Source of the DNA: a virus
Strand: one strand, 5' to 3'
IMG/VR virus record: IMGVR_UViG_3300044834_000021
Coordinates: 1 to 50,516 of that record
Length of the DNA stretch: 50,516 nucleotides
The number at the start of each line of letters is the position of its first letter. Within the stretch, counting starts at the first letter, position 1. The notes under the pieces were generated by a model that saw only the letters and a list, made by a program, of their open reading frames with translations, searched no databases and was not told the DNA's origin. The position numbers and the translations under genes were made by a program. Shown piece by piece: positions 22,449-28,869 of the stretch.

Positions 22449-22847
22449 TCAGTCATGCTCCTCGGCCTGCGGCGCGAAGATGCCCGTGCGATCGAGCGCG
22501 TCCGTTTCGCGCACGGGCGGAGCCGGTGGACGGTCTTCGAGGAGCGCGGCGGCCGCATCGATCGCGGGTTGCAGGATGTAGGTCCGCAGGATCGTCGGGT
22601 TGCCTTCCGCCGCCTCGTCGTTGAACGCCTTGACGATCTCGACGAGCGCATCGCGCAGCCGCGCGCGCTCGGTCGGCACGGTCGCCTCGGGCACGAAGCA
22701 CGGTCGCCCCATCCGGTGCCCCGCCGCCGTGATCGCCTCGCGCCACACGTCGAGCGTGCGGATCGTCTGCTTGCCTCGGAGCGACATCTCGCCGCACCCG
22801 CACGCCGCCTCGGCGTCGAACGTGAACACGTCGTCCTTATCCCTCAT
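22449..22847 (-). CDS. Hypothetical protein, 132 aa
   Basis: ATG 22847 overlapping the upstream gene. 'EAACGCGEMSLRGKQTIRTLDVW' has a CGCG pair at the N-terminus, then a helical acidic body ('RARLRDALVEIVKAFNDEAAEG'), ending APQAEEHD. No family recognised. Confidence 0.65.
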   Translation of the reverse strand: MRDKDDVFTFDAEAACGCGEMSLRGKQTIRTLDVWREAITAAGHRMGRPCFVPEATVPTERARLRDALVEIVKAFNDEAAEGNPTILRTYILQPAIDAAAALLEDRPPAPPVRETDALDRTGIFAPQAEEHD

Positions 22848-23175
22848 CGCCCAACCTTTCCAACAGGCTCCGCACGAGCCGCCTCGCCTCTTGCCGGACC
22901 TTCGTGATGTGCTCGGCCTTGTCCGCGACCGCGATCCCGACCGGGGCCTCGACCGTGCTCCACCTCTTGCCGCACGCGCCGCACCCACGCCGCCGGTTGA
23001 CCACCACGCCGTCCTCGGCGACTCGACTGTTCGTCACGTGGACCGGGCTGCCCCCGCAGTACGGGCAGCGGCCGTTCGGCTCGCGCCTGCCGCCGTGCTC
23101 CTTGCGCTCGCGCGCGTCACGCCGGTCCATCTCCTGCGTGTCGAGGCCGTGAGACATCGGTTGCTCACGCGCCAC
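22837..23175 (-). CDS. NrdR-like zinc-ribbon protein without ATP-cone, 112 aa
   Basis: Residues 37-76: 'CPYCGGSPVHVTNSRVAEDG' then 'RRRGCGACGKRWSTVE' (C37, C40, C65, C68). This reproduces the zinc ribbon of NrdR (CPYC...DSR...EDG...RRR..C..C..R+.T.E), the repressor of ribonucleotide reductase genes. NrdR continues with an ATP-cone, which is missing here; instead there is a basic helical tail. It could bind NrdR boxes or similar DNA without nucleotide control. Generic zinc-ribbon transcription factors are the alternative. Confidence 0.7.
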   Translation of the reverse strand: MAREQPMSHGLDTQEMDRRDARERKEHGGRREPNGRCPYCGGSPVHVTNSRVAEDGVVVNRRRGCGACGKRWSTVEAPVGIAVADKAEHITKVRQEARRLVRSLLERLGDEG

Positions 23176-23532
23176 CTAGAGCGGCACATCGCGCAGGAGG
23201 CGGCGCGCGATCTGCTCGAAGTCGGCGGGCCACCACACGTAGACCTCAAGCGCGCCGCTCGATCCGCGCGCCACCATCCGGCCTGCGCTGATCCACTTGT
23301 CCTGCTCGGTCGTGGTCTTGCCGCCCTTCTTCTTGAGTTCGGCGTGAATCTCGACGCCGCCCCGGATCATCACGCAGTCGTAGAAGCCTGCCGACGAATG
23401 CCGGGAGTCATGCGTGTGATAGAACAGCCACCCGCCCTCGATCGCAAGACGGCGCACGTGGTCGGTGAAGTCGCGTTCGAGGATGTCGGGATCGAGGACG
23501 TAGACCGAGAAGTCGCGCGCGATCGCGCTCAC
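23176..23532 (-). CDS. VRR-NUC-type nuclease, 118 aa
   Basis: GTG 23532 (GTGA overlap). Core 'SSAGFYDCVMIRGGVEIHAELKKKGGKTT' followed by 'EQDKWI' matches the VRR-NUC/PD-(D/E)XK pattern: D52, then E65-x-K67, then Q77. The usual G-x-PD is GFYD here, keeping the Asp. Members resolve branched DNA or act in recombination and repair. Size is typical of stand-alone phage VRR-NUC proteins. Acts on DNA in the cytoplasm. Confidence 0.78.
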   Translation of the reverse strand: MSAIARDFSVYVLDPDILERDFTDHVRRLAIEGGWLFYHTHDSRHSSAGFYDCVMIRGGVEIHAELKKKGGKTTTEQDKWISAGRMVARGSSGALEVYVWWPADFEQIARRLLRDVPL

Positions 23533-23723
23533 GACAAGATGCTCGCCATATCGACGACCTCGAACGGGCCGGGCCAAATCGTCTTCGCGAACGCGATGAG
23601 CGTGGCCTCGTGCTCATCGCAGGCGACGACGCACACCTCGCCCCGGAAGAGGATGGCCTTCTTCGGGAGGGCGTGGCACTCGTCGGCCTCGCACGCGCCG
23701 TCGCGCCTCACGTCGCGCCTCAC
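23529..23723 (-). CDS. Cys-rich hypothetical protein, 64 aa
   Basis: MRRDVRRDGACEADECHALP..., 'AILFRGEVCVVACDEHEATLIAFAK', ending VVDMASILS. C11-x4-C16-H17 and C31...C35-D-E-H suggest a zinc site. Overlaps both neighbours by four bases. Function unknown. Confidence 0.62.
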   Translation of the reverse strand: MRRDVRRDGACEADECHALPKKAILFRGEVCVVACDEHEATLIAFAKTIWPGPFEVVDMASILS

Positions 23724-23968
23724 GCGAGACCACGCGGGTAGATCGGCACCGAGAGATCGCCATAGCCCTCGGGCACCTGCACCTCAACGCCGCAGTTCGA
23801 GCACCGGGCGTACCACAGGCTAGGCACGCCATACGCGCCCTTCGCCACCACCATGAGATCGCCGTGCCGCGTCGTACCGTCGAGGCACGTGATGCGTGGC
23901 TTCCCGTCCTCGATCACGATGTCCAACTCGCGCCCATTGACGAGGTACATGGCGCGGCCGCCGCGCAT
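23720..23968 (-). CDS. Hypothetical protein with C-x2-C, 82 aa
   Basis: ATG 23968 preferred, because GGTGAGG lies just upstream; ATG 23983 also possible. 'AMYLVNGRELDIVIEDGKPRITC' is beta-rich, and 'YARCSNCGVEVQVPEGYGD' carries a C-x2-C. Function unknown. Confidence 0.62.
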   Translation of the reverse strand: MRGGRAMYLVNGRELDIVIEDGKPRITCLDGTTRHGDLMVVAKGAYGVPSLWYARCSNCGVEVQVPEGYGDLSVPIYPRGLA

Positions 23969-23975
23969 CACGACC

Positions 23976-24479
23976 TCACCCATTCCGGTGCTCGATGTTC
24001 CACGCGATCGCGGCGTCGGCCACGCCACCGTCGAGCCACTCGCCCGAGAAGCCGGTGAGCGCCGCGATCGGGATGGCGACCATGACCTCCTGATCGTTCG
24101 CCGATCCGGGCCGGGGCTTGCGGCCGCCGATGTAGCGCGTCTCGACCCTGCGCACCTTCTCGACTTCGATCCACCACACGCTGCGATCGACGAGCATCAC
24201 GAACACGAGAACGCCCTTGACCCCGTAGCGTTGCGCGAGGTCTTCGAGCGCCCTGATCTTCTTCTCCGCGATCTCCACCGAGAGTGAGTCGAGGTACTTG
24301 CGCGTGCGGCCCTTGACCTCGACCACCATCTGCTCGCCGTCGCGCTTCTCGATCGCGTAGTCGGCGGCCTCGAACTCGGGGAGGCGACGGAAGCGGTCGA
24401 GGCCCCACGCGCGCCGCATGATCGAGAGGACCGCGTGCTCGGTCGCCTTGCTCGTCTCGTTCTCGAAGGTCGTCGTCAT
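23976..24479 (-). CDS. PD-(D/E)XK nuclease-like protein, 167 aa
   Basis: 'FEAADYAIEKRDGEQMVVEVKGR' gives D40 and E54-x-K56, the metal-binding core of restriction-like nucleases. An N-terminal helix ('TEHAVLSIMRRAW') precedes it. The following part ('YGVKGVLVFVMLVDRSVWWIEVEKV') supplies the central strands. Similar to phage proteins with a VRR- or Mrr-like fold that act in DNA processing. A role in recombination, or in degrading host DNA, is possible. Confidence 0.72.
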   Translation of the reverse strand: MTTTFENETSKATEHAVLSIMRRAWGLDRFRRLPEFEAADYAIEKRDGEQMVVEVKGRTRKYLDSLSVEIAEKKIRALEDLAQRYGVKGVLVFVMLVDRSVWWIEVEKVRRVETRYIGGRKPRPGSANDQEVMVAIPIAALTGFSGEWLDGGVADAAIAWNIEHRNG

Positions 24480-24868
24480 CGGCGTGACGCTAGGGCCATC
24501 GCGAGCGTCTCGGGTGTCGAGGTGCCGTTGTGATCCGATCCACCGATCTGCCGGGCACGTTCAAGGAAGCCGAAGGTCTCGATCTCGGTGAGCCACCGGG
24601 ACGGCGTGCAGCCGTGCGGGCAGCGCATGAGGCGCGTCAGACCCCACAGGCGGCAGATCATCGGCCGCTTCTCGTAGACGCTGCACTCGCCCTCGACCGT
24701 GAGGAGCGGACAGAGCGCGTCCTCGCCGACCGGGCCGGGCTTGCCGATCCGCTCGAACTCCCATCGCGACATCATGATCGGGCCGCACGCGAGGGTGCAC
24801 CTCTTCTTGCACTCGATCTCGGGGAGTTCGGCGTAGAGCGCCTCCATGCGAGTCGTGCGGTTAGGCAA
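24476..24868 (-). CDS. YkgJ-family cysteine-cluster protein, 130 aa
   Basis: Eight cysteines in the YkgJ/UPF0153 arrangement: C20, C24 and C28 ('CKKRCTLACGP'), C53 and C62 ('CPLLTVEGECSVYEKRPMIC', ending with C72), and C83/C87 ('CPHGC'). Family members are thought to bind iron-sulfur clusters or zinc; their biochemical role is unsettled. The 'CSVYEKRPMICRLWG' signature is exact. ATGA-type coupling to the nuclease-like gene downstream. Confidence 0.82.
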   Translation of the reverse strand: MPNRTTRMEALYAELPEIECKKRCTLACGPIMMSRWEFERIGKPGPVGEDALCPLLTVEGECSVYEKRPMICRLWGLTRLMRCPHGCTPSRWLTEIETFGFLERARQIGGSDHNGTSTPETLAMALASRR

Positions 24869-25199
24869 GAGGCTTGCCGTCCCACCCGAGGCGCTCGGCC
24901 TGCCACACGTTCTTCGGCGCGCCGCGCTTGCGCTTGTCCGCGATCGGCAGGATGGTGAGCGGACCCTCGACGCGCGCCGGGACCGCGACGGTCGGCTTGC
25001 GGTCGTGCAGGTTCCTCACCTTGCACACGTCCCGGTGCGTGAAGTACGCGCCGTACACGTCCCACGAGAAGTAGGCGGGCTGCCCGACCTTGATCGCCTT
25101 GCCGCACGAGTCGCAGCGATGCGCGGCCTCGGTCTGCACGAGGATCGTCGCCGTCTTGCGGCCCATCTCGCCCACGCTCATCGTGTTGAGGACGATCAC
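24861..25199 (-). CDS. Zinc-binding hypothetical protein, 112 aa
   Basis: 'HRCDSCGKAIKVGQPAYFSWD' holds a C-x2-C with His, followed by 'YFTHRDVCKVRN', giving further ligands (a LIM-like half site). Basic C-terminus 'KRKRGAPKNVWQAERLGWDG'. Function unknown; a small early zinc protein. Confidence 0.68.
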   Translation of the reverse strand: MIVLNTMSVGEMGRKTATILVQTEAAHRCDSCGKAIKVGQPAYFSWDVYGAYFTHRDVCKVRNLHDRKPTVAVPARVEGPLTILPIADKRKRGAPKNVWQAERLGWDGKPLA

Positions 25200-25429
25200 C
25201 CCTTGAGTTCCTCCGCGATCTCGACCGTGACCGTGCGCTTGATCCGCACGCGCTTCGAGGAGAGCGTGATGTGCTTGGCCTCGAAGATGTGATCCACGCC
25301 GACCCGCTCGGCCTTCGTCTGCGAGCCGTGATACTTGTTGCCGTTCTCGTCGGGGAGGTCCTTGCCGTGTTGCTCGCAGCGCACGATGTAGACCTTGCGG
25401 ACGCTCCCCTTGCCCTTCTTCTTATCCAT
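25196..25429 (-). CDS. Basic hypothetical protein, 77 aa
   Basis: ATG 25429. MDKKKGKGSVRKVYIVRCEQ..., 'HGKDLPDENGNKYHGSQTKAE', then 'HITLSSKRVRIKRTVTVEIAEELKG'. Beta-rich and basic; may bind nucleic acid. Overlaps both neighbours. Confidence 0.65.
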   Translation of the reverse strand: MDKKKGKGSVRKVYIVRCEQHGKDLPDENGNKYHGSQTKAERVGVDHIFEAKHITLSSKRVRIKRTVTVEIAEELKG

Positions 25430-26069
25430 TGCGGCGCGTCGTGTCGAGCACGGCCCTTTCGAGATCGGTGAGGTCCCACGTCGCGACGACGACGAAGAGG
25501 TCGGCCGTGATCTGCCGCAGGAGCGCCGGGTCGCGCGGCGCGCGCGGCGCTCCGGGCTGCGAGGTGATGTGCCACTTCTCCACCTCGAAGAGGACGTGGT
25601 GCTTGGTGAGGTCCTCGGGGCGAATGTCGGGCGGCACCACCGGCACGATCGCCGTGGCATCGACGGTGTGCCACGTCTGCGTGTTGCCGGAGTTGCGCCG
25701 GTTCCACTCGTTCCAATCGACAAGGCTTTGCGGCAGTCTCCCCGTGATCGTGCCCTCGCCGAAGGAGAAGTGCTCGCCCTTCTTCGATCCCGAGGACATC
25801 GCGATGGAGCCGCGCAGGTTGACGGTGCACGTGATCTTGCGCGCGTCCGCGCGCGCGATCGCGAGACGCGGCAGACCTTCGTTGTCGAGACCGGCGTCGG
25901 CCATGAGTTGCCGAAGCGAGACCACGCGCTTGCCGAGCGCGATCGCGCGGTAGCCCCTCGCGATCTGCTGATCCTCCGCGCTCGCGAGACCCTTCGCCTT
26001 GCTCGCCCGGTACATCTTGTACGCCTCGCGGGCCTCGTCCTTGTCCATCCCGATCGTCGAGAGTTTCAC
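25422..26069 (-). CDS. Hypothetical protein, 215 aa
   Basis: GTG 26069 (GTGA overlap). The N-terminal helical region ('KDEAREAYKMYRASKAKGLASAEDQQIARGYRAIALGK') is followed by a beta-rich part ('RKITCTVNLRGSIAMSS', 'HHVLFEVEKWHITSQPGAPRAPRDPALLRQI') and 'TADLFVVVATWDLTDLERAVLD'. The last part is typical of phage proteins with unassigned function. No catalytic motif seen. Confidence 0.72.
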   Translation of the reverse strand: MKLSTIGMDKDEAREAYKMYRASKAKGLASAEDQQIARGYRAIALGKRVVSLRQLMADAGLDNEGLPRLAIARADARKITCTVNLRGSIAMSSGSKKGEHFSFGEGTITGRLPQSLVDWNEWNRRNSGNTQTWHTVDATAIVPVVPPDIRPEDLTKHHVLFEVEKWHITSQPGAPRAPRDPALLRQITADLFVVVATWDLTDLERAVLDTTRRNG

Positions 26070-26296
26070 TTGGTCGCCTCCTCTTTTCTTCGCTCGTCTT
26101 CTTCCTTGACGAACTCCCACGGCCGCACGGTCGCGCCCGGCACCATCGCGCACGCGACCTTCCACTCATTCATCGCGTCGTCCCAACTCATCGGTGCGGA
26201 GTGCTCGCCGGGCGCGATCTCGACGACGTAGAGCGCGTTGGGATCGCGGCTCGGCGGCGCGATGATCTTGCGAGCGCGCGGGGGGTAGCGATTCAT
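26066..26296 (-). CDS. Hypothetical protein, 76 aa
   Basis: MNRYPPRARKIIAPPSRDPN..., 'ALYVVEIAPGEHSAPMSWDDAMNEW', charged lysine/glutamate tail. Clear protein-like composition. It overlaps 131 bases with the membrane-protein frame starting at 26408, so one of the two reading frames may end differently in vivo. Confidence 0.68.
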   Translation of the reverse strand: MNRYPPRARKIIAPPSRDPNALYVVEIAPGEHSAPMSWDDAMNEWKVACAMVPGATVRPWEFVKEEDERRKEEATK

Positions 26297-26408
26297 CCTT
26301 CGGCCACCGCATCGCGACGAGTTGGTCGAGGCCCACGAAGATCATCACCATGAGGAAGATGAAGGCGAGCCATTCGAGAGTCCCGGCGGATGACCACGAG
26401 AGGATCAA
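26166..26408 (-). CDS. Single-span membrane protein, overlapping frame
   Basis: TTG 26408 to stop 26166, 80 aa. MILSWSSAGTLEWLAFIFLM-type N-terminus has one hydrophobic helix (about residues 11-32), then MRWPKDES and a basic, arginine-rich tail encoded within the next gene. The membrane helix looks selected; the tail looks like a shadow. No SD; it would rely on coupling to the stop at 26405. Confidence 0.4.
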   Translation of the reverse strand: MILSWSSAGTLEWLAFIFLMVMIFVGLDQLVAMRWPKDESLPPARSQDHRAAEPRSQRALRRRDRARRALRTDELGRRDE

Positions 26409-26665
26409 GAGGCCGAGGTGGCGGCGGGTCCCGGCGAAAGCGTGACCTCGGAAGGGAGACCAACTCCGCTACCCGCCGCCGTTGCCCTCGGTTGCGCACC
26501 GAGTCTAAGAGACGAGGGTGCGCTCCGCTCACCCCGATCGCGAGCGTCGAGACCGGCTCCGCCGTTTCGCAGGGGAGGCAGGGTGCCTTTCGCTGCGCCG
26601 ACGCGAGTTCGTTGCACGTTCCACGTCGGAACGAGGGAGCCGGTCGCGACGAGCGCGATCGTCAT
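26405..26665 (-). CDS. Possible coupled ORF over the structured region
   Basis: ATG 26665 overlaps the TGA of the upstream gene (ATGA) and the stop overlaps a TTG (TTGA), so an 86-aa ORF (MTIALVATGSLVPTWNVQRT...) is possible. The sequence is low-complexity (Ser, Ala, Arg, Gly, Pro), without a recognisable domain, and lies on top of several long inverted repeats. The repeats, not the protein, may be what is selected. Confidence 0.3.
   Translation of the reverse strand: MTIALVATGSLVPTWNVQRTRVGAAKGTLPPLRNGGAGLDARDRGERSAPSSLRLGAQPRATAAGSGVGLPSEVTLSPGPAATSAS
26420..26661. ncRNA. Candidate structured RNA or DNA element, about 240 nt
   Basis: Three consecutive folding units on the plus strand. Unit 1: GGCGGCGGGT (26420-26429) pairs perfectly with ACCCGCCGCC (26471-26480). 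Unit 2: GCGCACC (26494-26500) with GGTGCGC (26517-26523), inner GTCT-AAG-AGAC, and a GA/GA internal loop. Unit 3: 26-nt arms 26535-26560 and 26636-26661 match at 23 of 26 positions and enclose two flush hairpins (26568-26597 and 26598-26629), a three-way junction. The three arm mismatches are all A-G or G-A on the plus strand, compatible with sheared pairs, and would be U-C on the minus strand. It also holds a GGAAGGGAGACCAAC segment like the phage leaders. Strand and function are undetermined. Confidence 0.5.
26535..26661. repeat. Long imperfect inverted repeat (26-nt arms)
   Basis: Arms 26535-26560 and 26636-26661, complementary as 8, 5 and 10 paired bases separated by a 2-base and a 1-base mismatch; loop 75 bases with internal hairpins CGCAG...CTGCG (26568-26597) and CCGACG...CGTCGG (26598-26629). 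The pairing is far beyond what base composition would give. Confidence 0.85.
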
Positions 26666-26820
26666 AGCGGGATCACTTGGAGGTGCAGGCCCATCGCGTC
26701 CGCGATGGTGAGGAGTCGCGTCACGTCCTTCTCGCAGATGATCGCCTCGTTCTTGCCCGGCCACGTGTAGCGGAACGCGCCCGGATTAGTGCAGCCGGTT
26801 TGATCGCAGTTTTTCGTCAT
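26662..26820 (-). CDS. Small zinc protein, 52 aa
   Basis: ATG 26820 overlaps the upstream TGA. MTKNCDQTGCTNPGAFRYTW... then 'IICEKDVTRLLTIADAMGLHLQVIPL'. C5, C10 and C29 plus the 'TWPGK...C' pattern and 'ADAMG' ending match a small protein family familiar from actinobacterial phages. Probable zinc binding; function unknown. Confidence 0.72.
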   Translation of the reverse strand: MTKNCDQTGCTNPGAFRYTWPGKNEAIICEKDVTRLLTIADAMGLHLQVIPL

Positions 26821-27050
26821 CGGCGTGGCTCGTCGTAGTCGCCGTTGCGCACCTTGTCCGCAAGATCGATGAGGCCCATCTCGCGGAGGTCGCGGTCGAG
26901 CGCGATCTTGGGTGTCGCGATCGTGGTCTCGAAGTCGTGATAGTGGCCGCGCTGCGCGCGCTTGAGGACCTCGGCCTTGTGATCGAGGTAGCGCAGCGGC
27001 ACGGATGCGGCCTTGAGATCGCGAACGAACTCAACCTTCGTGCTTCCCAT
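26817..27050 (-). CDS. Hypothetical protein, 77 aa
   Basis: MGSTKVEFVRDLKAASVPLR..., 'YLDHKAEVLKRAQRGHYHDFETTIATPKIALDRDL', 'LADKVRNGDYDEPRR'. Helical and basic. Overlaps the upstream gene by 20 bases and the downstream one by four. Function unknown; a structural resemblance to small DNA-binding or nuclease-inhibitor proteins cannot be judged by eye. Confidence 0.7.
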   Translation of the reverse strand: MGSTKVEFVRDLKAASVPLRYLDHKAEVLKRAQRGHYHDFETTIATPKIALDRDLREMGLIDLADKVRNGDYDEPRR

Positions 27051-27486
27051 GATCTCCTCCTTCCGAGTGTTCGCGCATTCTACGCTCCGTGATGAGCGCG
27101 ATCGAGGAGCGCAGATCGTGCAGCCCTTGCACGCTGCGCCGGGTGCCGAGGTCGATCACGTTGTCGCGCTCGGCCTTGCTGATCTCGCGCTCGACCTCGC
27201 CGATCTTCGCGCAGAACATCCGCGCGACCTCCTCGGTGAACGCGACCGCGTGGTACGGCGCGCTCGGGTGGCGATCGTCCTTCGCCTGCGCCGCGAAGGT
27301 CGCGACCGCGTAGTACAGGAGCGTGGGGTCCATGCCCTTCTCGTAGAAGAGACGCCATCGCTCGACCGCGATCCCGACCTCCTTCTTGAAGGGCGAGAGC
27401 GCAGCCCACGCGCCCGCGACCTCGTAGGAGAAGTCATCGCGCGGGTTGCTCGGTGCGGGCGCGATAGCGCGCTTACTCACGCGCAC
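27031..27486 (-). CDS. Helical hypothetical protein, 151 aa
   Basis: GTG 27486 or 27480. Contains 'YEVAGAWAALSPFKKEVGIAVERWR', 'LLYYAVATFAAQAKDDRHPSAPYHAVAFTEEVARMFC' and a coiled-coil-like region 'IGEVEREISKAERDNVIDL', then 'LRSSIALITERRMRE'. All-helical, soluble. Overlaps the 27477 gene by ten bases. No motif recognised. Confidence 0.7.
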   Translation of the reverse strand: MRVSKRAIAPAPSNPRDDFSYEVAGAWAALSPFKKEVGIAVERWRLFYEKGMDPTLLYYAVATFAAQAKDDRHPSAPYHAVAFTEEVARMFCAKIGEVEREISKAERDNVIDLGTRRSVQGLHDLRSSIALITERRMREHSEGGDHGKHEG

Positions 27487-27797
27487 GGATTCCTTCGACC
27501 GAGGCAGTCCCGTGAGTGCGTCTTGCAGACCGTGAGGTACACCCCGTCCTCTCTTCTGAGGAACTCGACCGCGTGGCCGACGATCTGTTCCGGCTCCTCA
27601 TCGGGCCAAAGCGTTGTCTGAATGGCGAGCCGCCGAGGCGGCTCAACCTCGTCCTTCGTCCTCTTGGTACGTTGGGTCGCTTGCGCACGCGGCGGTATCG
27701 TGCGCCGGGATAACTCGCGCTGCATCCCCAATGGCTCCACAATCTCGTCAACATCGCTTTGTGCTCGGGCGGCCGAGTTGTCCACACACTTCTCCAC
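27477..27797 (-). CDS. Hypothetical protein, start uncertain
   Basis: 106 aa if GTG 27797 is used, but that start lies within a pair of DnaA-like boxes and has no SD; ATG 27725 (MQRELSRRTIPPRAQATQRT) is a plausible alternative. The C-terminal half 'TTLWPDEEPEQIVGHAVEFLRREDGVYLTVCKTHSRDCLG' looks coding and includes C-T-H...C. Codon use is less GC-rich than in the neighbours, which could reflect overlap with an origin or recent acquisition. Confidence 0.5.
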   Translation of the reverse strand: MEKCVDNSAARAQSDVDEIVEPLGMQRELSRRTIPPRAQATQRTKRTKDEVEPPRRLAIQTTLWPDEEPEQIVGHAVEFLRREDGVYLTVCKTHSRDCLGRRNPCA

Positions 27798-27798
27798 A
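27733..27798. other. Cluster of DnaA-like boxes, candidate origin
   Basis: Plus strand TTGTCCACA (27778-27786) is the actinobacterial DnaA-box consensus. TTCTCCACA (27790-27798) differs by one base and follows after three bases. GGCTCCACA (27733-27741) is a weaker copy. The stretch is less GC-rich than its surroundings and lies just downstream (in the minus sense) of a terminator. No phage replisome genes were found, so host DnaA-driven initiation is plausible. Confidence 0.4.
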
Positions 27799-27857
27799 AT
27801 GTCGATAACTTCGGGCGGCGATTTCTGTCACCCCCGAGGTCGGCCGACCATAGCAAA

Positions 27858-27895
27858 GGGCCGGGGCGATACCGTTCTTCGGCGCACCCCGGCCC
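27858..27895 (-). terminator. Hairpin terminator within the minus-strand early region
   Basis: GGGCCGGGG (27858-27866) and CCCCGGCCC (27887-27895) are perfect 9-bp arms, loop 20 bases. On the minus strand the stem is followed by TTTGC. It lies after the stop at 27926 and divides the long run of genes into two parts. Confidence 0.7.
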
Positions 27896-27925
27896 CTGCC
27901 ACACAACCCTCTCCCCTAGCGCGGC

Positions 27926-28306
27926 TTAGTCGCTGCCCTTGTCGTCGTCGGTCGTCTTCTCGTCCTTGCCGGTCTCGTCCTCGACCTCGGTCGTCTTCTC
28001 CGAGGTCTTCTCGGTGGTCTTGCCGGTGATCCGCTCGCTCGGCTTCTCGGTCTCGGTGCCGGACTCGTTGGTGCCGGGCTGCGTGGTCTTCTTCTCCTGC
28101 ACGGTCTCTCCTCCTTCCTTCGGTGCTTCGGCGTAGATCGCATAACCCGCGACCGGGCAATGGGCGATGTAGCGCGCGAGGATCATGCGCCGCCGATCGC
28201 GCGGGTCCACCACCTCGCGCGGCGTGAGCAGTTCGCCGAGCGGCAGATCGACGTGATCCTGCCCGCACCGGCAGTTGCGAACGTCGAGGGTCGTGGTGGG
28301 ATTCAT
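27926..28306 (-). CDS. Protein with C-x-C site and Thr/Glu/Lys-rich tail, 126 aa
   Basis: ATG 28306 overlaps the upstream TGA. Residues 1-60 are folded (MNPTTTLDVRNCRCGQDHVD, 'RDRRRMILARYIAHCPVAGYAIY'). From about 65 on there is a disordered, highly charged tail of T/E/K/D ('TEKPSERITGKTTEKTSEK', 'DEKTTDDDKGSD'). The tail is like flexible linkers or DNA-mimic acidic tails. Function unknown. Last gene before the terminator. Confidence 0.68.
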   Translation of the reverse strand: MNPTTTLDVRNCRCGQDHVDLPLGELLTPREVVDPRDRRRMILARYIAHCPVAGYAIYAEAPKEGGETVQEKKTTQPGTNESGTETEKPSERITGKTTEKTSEKTTEVEDETGKDEKTTDDDKGSD

Positions 28307-28488
28307 CGCCGCCCCATCGGCAGGAGATCGGGCCGGTCCTCGATCGGGCGGCCGAGGTGCACGGTCTTGATGTGCTCGTCGAGACACACGCCCTTGTCGA
28401 AGTGCGAGACCTCGCCGAGGCTGCGCAGGCAGACGATGTTGTCGCGACCGACGGCAGGGATCGGGCTGCCGCAGAAGGAGCACGTCAT
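28303..28488 (-). CDS. Small zinc protein, 61 aa
   Basis: MTCSFCGSPIPAVGRDNIVC... has C3-x2-C6 and a later C20 and C35-x3-H (VCLDEH), as in small ribbon proteins. 'SHFDKGVCLDEHIKTVH' is reminiscent of treble-clef ends. Function unknown. Confidence 0.66.
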   Translation of the reverse strand: MTCSFCGSPIPAVGRDNIVCLRSLGEVSHFDKGVCLDEHIKTVHLGRPIEDRPDLLPMGRR

Positions 28489-28673
28489 ACGCGCTCCTCT
28501 CGCGCTGCGTGCGTGCCGAGGATCATCGCGAGCACGACCGCGATCGCGATGAGTGCGGCGATGAGGTACTCGTCGGCGACGAGGAGCGCCGTGTCGATGA
28601 ACAACGCGACCGCGATCCCCACGGTGAAGACCATGACGAGCAGGGCGAGGATGCCGCCGAACGCCTTACTCAT
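28485..28673 (-). CDS. Two-span membrane protein, 62 aa
   Basis: ATG 28673 chosen (overlaps the upstream stop by eight bases; 28688 also possible). Two hydrophobic helices, about residues 5-25 (FGGILALLVMVFTVGIAVAL) and 36-55 (EYLIAALIAIAVVLAMILGT), with a short loop and a basic tail. The architecture is compatible with a class II holin, but it lies among early genes; superinfection exclusion is an alternative. Confidence 0.7.
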   Translation of the reverse strand: MSKAFGGILALLVMVFTVGIAVALFIDTALLVADEYLIAALIAIAVVLAMILGTHAAREERV

Positions 28674-28869
28674 CGTCCTCTTCGTCACTCTTGTCCGCGC
28701 CCTCCATCGGACGCTCCTTGTCGGCGTCGAGGACCCAATCGAGCGCGGCCTGCACGCCGTCCTCGTATGACATCCCCGGCCAATTCGATCCGCCCTCGTC
28801 CTGCTTCTTGACCGCGAGATTGATCTCCTCGCCGATCTCGTCGTCGGTCGGTCTCTTATTCGCCATCAT
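28666..28869 (-). CDS. Acidic hypothetical protein, 67 aa
   Basis: MMANKRPTDDEIGEEINLAV..., 'GGSNWPGMSYEDGVQAALDWVLD', ending with an acidic tail KSDEEDDE. 'YEDGVQAALDWVLG' is typical of small phage proteins that carry one helix-turn-helix-like segment, but no function is known. Confidence 0.66.
   Translation of the reverse strand: MMANKRPTDDEIGEEINLAVKKQDEGGSNWPGMSYEDGVQAALDWVLDADKERPMEGADKSDEEDDE

Noticed and set aside
26420-26500. A tRNA-like look (TAGCGGAGTTGGT on the minus strand, CTCGG-7-CCGAG arm on the plus strand)
   Set aside because: No T-loop, wrong spacing between arms, and no acceptor end with the right length; kept only as part of the structured region.
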